Below are positions 1 to 10,200 of a DNA stretch of 64,000 bases, piece after piece. The number at the start of each line of letters is the position of its first letter. Within the stretch, counting starts at the first letter, position 1. A program made the translations under genes and the position numbers. Source of the DNA: Notospermus geniculatus (Eukaryota; Nemertea; Pilidiophora; Heteronemertea; Lineidae); NCBI GenBank assembly GCA_002633025.1, contig NMRB01000628.1, positions 141,487-205,486 of the forward strand, in the 5' to 3' direction. Under the pieces are notes generated by a model. It was not told the origin of the DNA, made no database searches, and saw nothing but the letters and a program-made list of their open reading frames with translations.

Positions 1-339
1 GGGGGGGGGGGGCAGAGTTACACAGAGTGAAAAACCTCATGTCCATGTAATTGTTGTACTTTTTGGACGGGAAATTTGAGAGGCACGGCGTTGATTCTAG
101 GCACGGGCGGGAGCGATAGTATTTTTTTTATCTTGAACTTACTTAACGGAACCCAAACAACAATATTCATGTCAATGGCACCCTCAGCTACGGCGTAGTT
201 ACGTAGCATTGACTACTGTGGCCAATGAGGCCACCATCCGGCAGTCGTCTTTTGGCACCTTCCACTGTTCGGATCTATTAATACAAAATGTTTCTTCTTG
301 ATATGCCTTTTCTGAGAAAAGGACAAAAGAAGAAAAAAG

Positions 340-445
340 AAAAAAAAGAAAAAAAATCACGAGTGTGATCACGCAAGTTTTGAACCCGCGACATCGGGGT
401 TGCTGGCCCATCACTCTGTGCACTGCGCTAGTCAACTGGTTGGGA
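340..445 (-). repeat. tRNA-derived SINE-like element
   Basis: Read on the minus strand, this stretch has an A-box-like segment (TAGCGCAGTGC) and a B-box-like segment (GCGGGTTCAAAACT) spaced as in a tRNA, followed by a T-rich/TTTTC tail. It does not fold into a full cloverleaf with a paired acceptor stem, so it is read as a SINE head rather than a tRNA gene. Confidence 0.6.
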
Positions 446-1360
446 ATTTATTAACTGGTTCAGGACAATGCAGGTAACTCGTCGTTTTAAGCCAAACTTG
501 GCGTACTGTTAGGCAAACCAGGGTTGATAAATAACCAATTTTCTTCGGAAAATCGCTTGTAGGTGGCTCCTTTCGCAAGGCCCCCTCCACTAAACGATAT
601 TTTCTGCCCTGCCAGCTGCTCTGCAGGAGCGCTGCATAATTAATGAGCTAGACGTGCAGCCAAGACTGTACGCTTACTGCATACACAGCAGGTAACTGTG
701 CAAATAAACAGTTCGATGCCTTAAAATGTCTTAAAATCTTCGTTGGAGGCATAGCCTACTCCCAATCGCAACTTTTCGATGCCTTTTGGCGAGGGCTGCG
801 ACGGCGAGTCGAAGGACGCCATCTTCGTCTTCTGTTTGCATAATTAATGAGGTCTAATTAATATTCATTATTGTCTGCTTGCCATCTAAGACCAAATTTC
901 TGTAATTCGGCAAGCATTTGCTTGCCAAATAACCACTTCCAATTTCTTTATCAAAGTAGCCCACTATACAAAAACTGGGGCTCAGCAAATGTTCATTGGC
1001 GTCATACGATGATATTTCACTGTAGGTGAGAATTCATTTGACTCATACCCCTGATATTCTCTGATGACGTCAAATGGGGAAGTTTCAGCGACTACTGAGA
1101 TTACGGTTTGTTGTAAAGATGCTGAAAACAGACGAGGCTTATTGGATTAAGTCGCCAATCTTTTTTTCTTAGACCGTCGGACGCACCTGCATCTCGCACT
1201 TTTCGCCAGTTGACCTACTATTAAAACTGCAGAGCACCATTATGTTAGGACAGGCAGAATCGGAAATCATTGTCACGGAAGAATGTTGTCGCCGTAGTAA
1301 CAGTGTTCCAGTCAAGTGTTTTTCCCCTCATTGATGGTGACACCGGACAGACCATTCCTG
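446..1360. other. intergenic, nothing recognised
   Basis: No coding exon, RNA gene or clear repeat boundary is visible. The stretch lies upstream of the CUB/LDLa gene and contains several TAATTA words, but nothing that supports a specific regulatory call. Confidence 0.4.
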
Positions 1361-1421
1361 GGGCCTGTTTCATAAAGTGATACCTTTAACCAAATGGAAA
1401 GTCACTTTATGAAACAGGCCC
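1361..1421. mobile_element. short MITE with GGGCCTG termini
   Basis: A perfect 20-bp inverted repeat (GGGCCTGTTTCATAAAGTGA and its complement) surrounds a 21-bp loop. CTG lies on the left at 1358-1360 and again on the right at 1421-1423, which would be a 3-bp target duplication overlapping the last base. The termini and target length resemble PIF/Harbinger-type MITEs; that assignment is inference. Confidence 0.65.
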
Positions 1422-1740
1422 TGAGTGTGGAAAAACGACACTCCACACAATGATGATCGACTGCGCACCCAAAGTGTGGATGATCAGTGTTCAAAACTAG
1501 GTCACCCATGCGAATAATCTGTGGCTTCCTTTGAAGCCAATGAATAAACTTTTGATAGGCCACATAGGCCTATTCTGACAACATACCCCCTCCGGTTTGT
1601 GGTAAATAAATAGTGGATCACCAATTATAGAATTTCGCACAGTGTCGTGCATGTCGTGTCTGTGTTGTGTACATCTGTTTATCGTTCTTGGTAAACTTCG
1701 TCAAACTTAGGCCTTGATGATTGTGTGCAAAAAGTAGGTA

Positions 1741-1801
1741 GCCATGGTACGCGTATTGAGATTATATCGGGGAAGTACTGCAGAAGAGATATGGTGAAGA
1801 G
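1741..1801 (+). other. possible non-coding first exon of the CUB/LDLa gene
   Basis: A strong donor (GAAGAG|GTAAGTG) lies at 1802. The next strong acceptor (polypyrimidine tract then AG at 2101-2102) opens the exon that holds the start codon. This suggests a 5' UTR exon ending at 1801. Its left boundary and the promoter are not determined. Confidence 0.35.
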
Positions 1802-1839
1802 GTAAGTGTTTGGCCCGATCAGCAAGCCTTTACACCATA

Positions 1840-1886
1840 CTTGTGGCTTGGAGGAATTATACAGTATAATTCCTCCAAGCTTGTGG
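1840..1886. repeat. 33-bp perfect hairpin flanked by 7-bp direct repeats
   Basis: CTTGGAGGAATTATAC, a single A, then the exact reverse complement occupies 1847-1879. CTTGTGG stands on both sides at 1840-1846 and 1880-1886. The arrangement looks like a minute palindromic insertion with a target duplication. It lies in the intron between the putative UTR exon and the first coding exon. Confidence 0.7.
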
Positions 1887-2141
1887 TGACTCGATCTGTT
1901 GTCTTGTTCACCAGTCGCCTTTCATGTCCGTGCTGTCTCGACTAAAATCGTCATCATTTACCGTGTCAGCAAAGATCAAAGGAAAGAACATACATGTAGC
2001 CTTCATACTTGTGAACCGATTAATTTGGATGCAGTAAAAGACATGAAAGAATCAAGTGTCGCTCCAACGGCGGTCACAACTTCCTTCTTTCCTTTTTTTC
2101 AGTTGATTCCTTGATGCTCGCATGTATTTCCTGGTGCAATA

Positions 2142-5100
2142 ATGGATACTGTCATGATTTGGTTGGTGCTGATATTCGCCGGGGCGAGTGTTGGTAAGTT
2201 CCGCACCCGGTTCCGCATGGACCGACTCTAAGGCCCGTTTACACATGCAACTTTTCATATGCAACTTCATGCAACTTGTTGCATAAACCTGATGAGACCA
2301 AAAAGTTTCATAAAAGTTGCATGTGTAAACGGGCATGCAACTTGTTGCAACTCGATCACGCTGGATGTTGCATCGAGTTTTCTATGTGTAAACCGTTCCA
2401 GGTAGTTTGCAACAAGTTGCAAGTTGCTGCAACTTGCAACTCATTGATGCAACCTAGTGTAAACCGCCCTTTACGGCCATATGCTCAGGTCGAACTTCAG
2501 CCATACTTTCAGTAAGTCTGACTTTTCTCAATGCTTCAAGCACAGAGAAAGTGTAACTTCAGCTATAGTTTAGGTTAAAATCCGACCGGAGCATACGGCC
2601 CTGAAAGTTACCACTTATGTGAACTGCGGGGGGAGTGTCGATATGTCATAGTCCTTGACACATTATGGTGTACTCTATTTCGGCTTTTGCCTCCCGCTCG
2701 TCGAACAGACCATGAACCACCGTCGAAGCAATGAGACTAGAATTCAATAAAAACATTTCGTCGAAGGTATGTTCATGAATTACGTATATTTTTGTAGCCC
2801 TCGACACCACAGGCTGTGGAGGCAAATTCGAGAACATAGGTGCGTCAGAAACAGGAATACTGAAGTCACCCAACTACCCGAACAACTACAAAATCATGGA
2901 TAAATGTATTTGGAAGTTAGTCGCCCGTGCGAATTACTCTGTCGAGTTGACCATACCATCGATGGCAGGTCAGGAGGGTTTTAACGGTTCATGTAGAGAC
3001 TACGTTGAGGTAAGGATCTTTTGGTCTATGTGAGGCGAGTTTTGGCGAGGTCCTTGGGAAGGGGAAATGAATTCCATCGTCAAAACCAATTGTGTCACTG
3101 TATCGCCACTGCCGCTCCGTCATTCTGCCGGCTGATTTCCGGTCCACGAATCTGTGTCTTTGTTGTCTGTTTTCTTCCACTGACGACAGCTTCTTCTCCA
3201 GGTTCGAGATGGCAGTCACAAGGAAGCTCTCTTGGCGAGTATATGTAACACTTCTACCCCAACGGTCGTGAAATCACGGAGTATATGGCTGTGGGTGAAG
3301 TTTTACAGCGACTATGCAGATACAAATACCGGATTCACAGCAACTTGGAGGTTGGTCTACCACGGTAAGTGGGTTCGACATTAATATCCTTTTTGTGAAA
3401 GTTTGAGCAAAAACTGATACACGGACGTAGTGGTCGTCCTTCATGCTTTCCCGACTGTTATAATAATAATAATAATACCTTATATTTAAGTGCTCCATTC
3501 ATGCAAAGCACGCTCTGGAGCACTGTACAATAGATTAAAACATTTAAATTGACAGAAAAGAAATATACATATAAGCATGTTGTAGATAAGACTGTTGTAG
3601 ATGCGCTCCTTTATTTTTCAGGATATAACAGCCAAAAAGATCCAAATGAATGTAAGCTGTCTTGAGTTCAAAGGGGCTGTTTCCTTAAGGGTCGATTGTA
3701 CAATATAAATCTAAGAATTCCACTGCCCTGGCCTTTTTCTTGCTTATGTCATACTCCCCTCACGCCTGACTGCACAAGCCTCCACTGGACAGCCTACTCA
3801 GGCCAAAAGGCCAAAAATGTGGTTCTTGGGATTTGGTACAATTGATCCTTAAGTAAACAGCTCCTTTAATGACTGGATTACCAGTGACTCAGATCTGGAG
3901 TTCGGATTGAATTCGGATCTTGAGTTCGGATTCAATTCAGATCTTGGATCCATTGATTACTTTCAAATTGCCATGCATCTTGCTTCATTCAACAACGACG
4001 CAGTGTGTAGGACACGTTTCCGTTAGGCCGGGTTCACATAGAGCTACATGCACAATACACGGTTATGGCAGCGAACAATGGCTTCACAAAAGGTTCATGA
4101 CCATGAAACCTTCGTTTGCAAGCCGTGTCCATGTAGGTGTAGCTCTATGTGAACCCGACCTTCGGAACTTTTTTCCTTTACACCTGACCACTAAAACCCA
4201 GTAAATCGTCTTTATGCTTCTCCCAAGACCAGACAGTGGATGTTCAGAGGCACAGACTCTCTTACTCATCGGTTTCAACTTAGAACTTCTTCAGATGGTC
4301 CAAGTACCAATCTGTTGATAAGAAATTAACGTATACTTTTTTCTGCTTCAGTTACTGGCTGCAAATCACCCGCTTTTTGCTGTCCAAACGATGAATGTGT
4401 GCCTGTAGGATATAAGTGTGATGGTGTGAACGATTGTGGTTATGTTGGAGATGGTTCTGACGAAGATTTCTGGTGCGACTACAAATTTATCGGTGAGTTT
4501 GCGACAGTTTTACTGAGCTACTTCCACTTTGTCGGTACTTAGTGCTTCCCTTCATTGTATGGGGTGTGGAACGAGAGAGATCTGTTCCCCTATTGGAAAG
4601 TCGCTCCAGCTGTCTTTTGTAGGGAAACACCGGGATATGGGGATCACAAGAAAACATCACAGCGGGACTACACCAGAGTATCGGACCACGTCGCGGATCT
4701 CATGTTGTCACTAGACTCTTTCGTCAACACTATCTGAATCTGAATAGATGTACTTGTATCTTTTTCCATTCCAGGGCGAGAGAAATTGTACGGCTGGGGT
4801 TTCGGAACTGGCGCCATCTTGTGTGTTCTTGTCTTCCTTCTAGCGTTATGTCTTGAAGGCTACTGTAGTTGTTGTTGTCCAAAACATTGCATTGAGAGGA
4901 CAAAATGTTATAAGTGCATGAAGAAACTTGGTGGTAGCGGCTCCAGGCAGGAGAGAAAGAGCTGGCCTACTTACATGCGGAATCCTGCTATTCTTAAACT
5001 AACTGGTGACGCTGAGGGCTGGCAAGAGTATCAGAAGTTTGACAAAGCGAGGGATGAAAAGAAATATGAAAAGATCAAGAGATTGAAACTAGAAGAAGAG

Positions 5101-5364
5101 GAGCGAGAGAGGGAGAGATCCAATTCACGGGCGAGTATCGCCACCCAATTTCCTGGAAATAGCTCACCGAAGAAACTAACACGTCAGAAAGCGTTCAATT
5201 ACGAAGAGCAACCGCAACTTGAGGATTTGGAATTCAAGGAGGGATTGACTCCGGTTGGTTCACCGAACCCAAGTCCTGAGCCGCCGAATTACGGCAGGAA
5301 AACCCCAGTGAATAAAACGACTGGCGCTCAAGGAAAGGTTGGGACGGCGCCGAAGAAGAAGTAG
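2142..5364 (+). CDS. CUB-LDLa single-pass membrane protein (Neto-like layout)
   Basis: Five coding exons join with matching phases: 2142-2193, 2798-3009, 3202-3364, 4352-4492 and 4775-5364, giving 385 residues. Exon 1 encodes a signal peptide (MDTVMIWLVLIFAGASV). Exons 2-3 encode one CUB domain with four cysteines, the CRDYVEVRDG motif and a downstream SDYADT, the residues used for calcium binding in CUB domains. Exon 4 is an LDL-receptor class A module with six cysteines and the acidic DGSDED end. Exon 5 starts with a transmembrane helix (GAILCVLVFLLALCLEGY), then a CSCCCPKHC cluster that could be palmitoylated, and a roughly 160-residue charged tail with a Lys/Glu helix. LDLa directly before the membrane recalls Neto and LRP3/12 receptors, but only one CUB is present. 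The role is probably as a receptor or auxiliary subunit; no specific ligand can be inferred. The stop at 5364 is followed by a segment duplicated at 6477. Confidence 0.85.
2230..2474. mobile_element. MITE with GTTTACAC inverted ends
   Basis: The left end reads AAGGCCCGTTTACACATGCAAC and the right end closes with GTGTAAACCGCCCTT. A second inner copy of the inverted end lies near 2320-2340. The interior is made of TTGCAACTTG-type repeats. It sits in the first intron of the CUB/LDLa gene. No clean target duplication was found. Confidence 0.55.
4025..4162. mobile_element. MITE with 23-bp inverted ends
   Basis: AGGCCGGGTTCACATAGAG at the left is matched by its reverse complement at the right (CTCTATGTGAACCCGACCT), with a 90-bp unique centre. 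It lies in the intron before the LDLa exon. No convincing target duplication is visible. Confidence 0.6.
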
Positions 5365-5992
5365 ACATAGCTAGGTGTAATGATGATCTCTGTGCTTCCA
5401 CATCCACACGTCGCAACGTCAATACCAGTCTCACCAAAGATATCCTTGGAAACCTGTTACCATGACATATTTCTTCAGACGTCAGATGATGGGGGATGTT
5501 CAGTGACCTCCGCCCTCATTATGAAAAAAGGATTTTGAATTCATGATGGTCGGCAGTCGGTTCGGAGAGAATTGGGAGAGAGGTGTAACCGAATCCCTGT
5601 TTGACAATGGCAAGATTCAACGTCAGTGTAATCTACTTGTAAGAAGTGAACTACGGCAACTACAAAGTAGGCCCTATTAAGTGCCTCATCTTATTGAAAC
5701 TTGTTTGACTTTCAGAACACGAATTCCTGTAAAAGCTGAAGGGTAGGAGAATCTTCCTCACTACAAAAAGCAATAGTTCTTCTACGTGTATCTATTTAGC
5801 GAGACCTCTATCTTTTACTTTATGTATAAGGTGTATATTGAATGTACAGCTTAAAATTTTTTTAACCATTATTCTTGCCAAGTGTGATTTGTTATCACGT
5901 TTATGTAAATATCTAGAGTACACACAGTTTTATTGTAATTATTTTCAAATATTTTAGTGCTTTTTTCTTTTTTTTTGAGAAAGATTATATAA

Positions 5993-6167
5993 CAGGCGCG
6001 GATCCAAGGGGGGGCAAACCCGGCCCGTGCCCCCTCTATTTTGTGGAAAATCTTTAAAATTGACCGGGAAATTTCGGAATTTTGAAAAGGTGTTAAAATT
6101 GACCGAGGTTTTCCATGATGTGAGCCGGCTGTGCCCCCTCTTTCCCATGATTCTGGATCCGCTCCTG
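5993..6167. mobile_element. MITE present in one of two copies
   Basis: Terminal inverted repeats CAGGCGCGGATCCA and TGGATCCGCTCCTG flank 175 bp, with TATAA on both sides (5988-5992 and 6168-6172). The sister copy at 7136-7145 reads straight through as TTATATAACACTG, which is the empty site. Element boundaries are therefore directly supported. Confidence 0.8.
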
Positions 6168-6241
6168 TATAACACTGCATGCTATGACCCCATAATCACA
6201 GTTTGAATTAAGGTTTCTCCTTTTCGTGAAATGAACTGGTT

Positions 6242-6374
6242 CTACGGAGTTGCTCCCTTGATAAGATCAGCCCCTCTCTCGGCGATCATGATGGTGGCGG
6301 CGTTCGTGTTCCCTGAAACCACGAATGGCATGACGGATGCGTCGATCACCCTCAATCCTCGAAGCCCCTTCACT
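6242..6374 (-). pseudogene. duplicate of the last GMC oxidoreductase exon
   Basis: This is a second copy of the terminal exon at 7212-7344, encoding the same DASVMP...SGNTNAA block and stop. It lies in the haplotig-like segment beyond the real 3' end of the gene, so it is probably the other allele rather than an extra exon. Confidence 0.7.
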
Positions 6375-7211
6375 CTGAAATTCGATAAATGGGATTGATA
6401 TTCGCGTCACCGTCATGACCGTACTAACCCAACTGCGGAAGTCGTGAGAGACCAGAGACCATTCGTAATACTTCGNGCGCTCAAGGAAAGGTTGGGACGG
6501 CGCCGAAGAAGAAGTAGACATAGCTAGGTGTAGTGATGATCTCTGTGCTTCCACATCCACACGTCGCAACGTCAATACCAGTCTCACCAAAGGTATCCTT
6601 GGAAACCTGTTACCATGACATATTTCTTCAGACGTCAGATGATGGGGGATGTTCAGTGACCTCCGCCCTCATTATGAAAAAAGGATTTTGAATTCATGAT
6701 GGTCGGCAGTCGGTTCGGAGAGAATTGGGAGAGAGGTGTAACCGAATCCCTGTTTGACAACGGCAAGATTCAACGTCAGTGTAATCTACTTGTAAGAAGT
6801 GAACTACGGCAACTACATGTATTAAGTACATCATCTTATTGAAACTTGTTTGACTTTCAGAACACGAATTCCTGTAAAAGCTGAAGGGTAGGAGAATCTT
6901 CCTCACTACAAAAAGCAATAGTTCTTCTACGTGTATCGATTTAGCGAGACCTCTATCTTTTACTTTATGTACATGTATAAGGTGTATATTGAATGTACAG
7001 CTTAAAATTTTTTTAACCATCATTCTTGCCAAATGTGATTTGTTATCACGTTTATGTAGATATCTAGAGTACACACAGTTTTATTGTAATTATTTTCAAA
7101 TATTTTAGTGCTTTTTTCTTTTTTTTGAGAAAGATTATATAACACTGCATGCCATGACCCCATAATCACCGTTTGAATTAAGGTTTCTCCTTTTCGTGAA
7201 ATGAACTGGTT

Positions 7212-10200
7212 CTACGGAGTTGCTCCCTTGATAAGATCAGCCCCTCTCTCGGCGATCATGATGGTGGCGGCGTTCGTGTTCCCTGAAACCACGAATGGCA
7301 TGACGGATGCGTCGATCACCCTCAATCCTCGAAGCCCCTTCACTCTGAAATTCGATAAATGGGATTGATATTCGCGTCACCGTCATGACCGTACTAACCC
7401 AACTGCGGAAGTCGTGAGAGACCAGAGACCATTCGTAATACTTCGGGTCTTTCCGTCTTTCTTCGGTAAACACTCAACTGGCACAGTTTCGAGGTATAAG
7501 TTGAGAATGACCAGAGACGTAGACGTCAGAAATGTAGCATGGGAAACAGGGTTTCATGATTGGGTTCATTGTGACCGATTAGTGTAGTTTACGATTCGGG
7601 ATCTGTTGCTGTTGAAACCTACCAACAGCCAAAAGCTCGAAGTAGGCCTACACGAGCAACATTCGCATTCTCTTGCCGTTGCCGGCCCGCCGCCAACTTG
7701 AAGCGACAAAAATCGCCCTTTCCCCGAAGATAACATTCATGTGTTAATGCTTACCTCAGCTGTGGATCCACAACAGTGGTTGGGTCAGACACTCCACCCA
7801 TTTTACACGTTCCGGAAGCATGGTACATCGTCTGGGTGACATGTTTAATATAACACCTCCAATATTCGTCCGACCCCGTTTCGGTGTCTTCACATCCAGG
7901 CATCTTTCGGACTGTTTCGCGTAACCTTGCATTCAGACTCTTCATGGATTTTGTGTTCAACAGCTTCTCGAGAAATCGCACCCCTGCGGACGTAAGATTC
8001 ACAATGGTAACTTCCTAACAAACGACCAACTTGAATCCGCTAAGATATGCAACGAAGTCAACACTTCGAAAAAACTTAAAAGCCGGTGGATAAGATCCCA
8101 CGAAACGAATTCATACATTGTATGGAGAAAGAGCATAACACAGCATCGTCTTCCTTCGCTTATTGACCAAAATTGTACACACCTTCAATCAATCTTTGGA
8201 CATCCTTGTCGTCTGCGAGGTAGTTTGGTTCAATCAATGGATGGTCGTCCTTGTTTTTGGACCTCAGCTTCAGATAACCGGTTGTTGTGGGACGGGTCAG
8301 CATCACCATGACCGTAAATCCATGCTGCCCTTTCTTATAGGCGTAGTAATCTTTCCGTAGCTGGAACAAGATAGGATTCAACTCTCCAGCATCAAAACTT
8401 ACACGTACTCATTGTATTGACAGCAGAATTTGTTCAAAATTTACTAGCGGCACGCCACAGGACTTCACGCCCTCGGCACTCGTCAGGCATCAGGCTATGC
8501 CCGAAATATAGGCTGACACTCTACCGGAAAACGCTGGACACGACCCTGGTTTGCACAGCCGTGTAGTGATGGATTGCATGAAGAACCAACTCCGCTTACC
8601 TTCTGATCCCAATGAAATAAATTCACAATACCATCCTGTCCAACATCAGATGATGCAAAATATGGAAGCACTTGGAATTGGATATCTGGGTGAGGTGCAG
8701 ATTGAAGGCTAGTTCTGATCCAAATCAAGTTGTCACCCTGATAACCCTTGGAATGAATACCTTTAAGATGAACAAAATAAACACCACGAGCTCCTGGTCA
8801 CCAAAGCTCAAAACGTTGGCAAACTCAGGGCCAACGAAATTCAGTGCATCAACTGAATACAGTCGCAGAGAAAGGATTGAAGTTCGGCGCTCCCCACATA
8901 AAGATGATTCATACAAAAACTCGATGGCTTATGCCAATTTGAGAACGAATTGTCCAATATAGCTGAGTCATCTAGAACCTACCTGTTCTAAATAAATCGT
9001 ACTTCAATCCTTCTAGAAAAGGATTGTAATCTTCTTCCAAACTTGATATCGGCTTGTCGATGTAGACCTCTGGCCCCCAAGTCGTTGTATGGTCATGCAA
9101 GTTCTGGCCCACGGGAAGGTCAGCTACTACGTTTATCTGGAGAAGGACACAATTCTATCAGTTGGAGGAACTCGGACACCTCTCCAGCCAGTTCTATCAT
9201 ACAAGCAGTTGCCTGCATTGGGACAAGGTAACCGAAAGTCGGGGAGATGAGAAGTTTCTCGGCCGCCTGTTGTCGGCATAAGCTCCTCCACACGAACAGT
9301 TGTGGTATTCCCTCTGGTTAATAAGCATGTATTTCTTTTCTTCCACTCTGCAACAAAAAACTAAGGCTCTGCTCATAAATCTTTGCTTACACCTAATTTC
9401 TCCAGCTGCTCTCGGGGTCCAACACCAGACAGCAACAGGAGATGAGGGCTACCGATCGCGCCCGCTGAAAGTATCACTTCCTTTCTTGCGAGCACGCTGA
9501 CGCGAGTGTTCGATGAAGTGACGTATTCCACCCCAGTCGCTCGATTTCCTTTAAACAGAATCTGAAAAACGATGGAAAAGATCGGATGTTTGAAATCGGG
9601 GCAAAATTTACGAGCATCTTTCCATCCATTCTGCTTTCGTGCCCGTCCAGCTCGTAGACACATGACGTGTCCCTTTGAACATGAGGTGGACCGACCGCAG
9701 CGGTATTATTTAAGGCTACCTGCGGACGTGAAAGCTTACCTGGCTTACGTCAGCATTTACCACAACGTGAAGGTTTTCTCTGTCCATAACTGGGAAAAGG
9801 TACATGCGAGAGGTACTTGCTCGCTCTCCGTCACCAATGGTAGTCTGAACATAATGTACGCCTGGAAAAGGAGAAAAGGTCTTGGATGGTATGTGGGTAA
9901 TTGCAACACCTCACGATAGACCTCGTCTCTCTAATGGTCACCACAGATCACGAAGAAACTCATCACTTCAAAGGTTTTTGTGTGAAAAAGTCTTCTGGGC
10001 GAAGTGAACAATGGCATTCTCCCAGGAAAAATTCTACATATCGATTCAGGTGTAAAGTTTTTCAGTGTTTCCGTGTGTCAGTGTTCCCCCTATTGTTCTG
10101 GAAACACTGGCAGATAGATCGACACGTTTCTCTCTGTGTCCTCCATTGTCGAGTCGCGGCTTATTCCGTCAGACAATAGCAGGGGAACACTCGCAGATGG

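Larger units (their letters stand above)
5321..6475. other. first copy of a duplicated (haplotig-like) segment
   Basis: The 3' end of the CUB/LDLa gene, the convergent intergenic spacer and the last GMC exon recur nearly identically at 6477-7445. A single N at 6476 separates the copies. Differences are scattered substitutions, a 175-bp MITE present only here and 6-7 bp indels. This fits two allelic contigs joined end to end better than a biological duplication. Confidence 0.75.
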
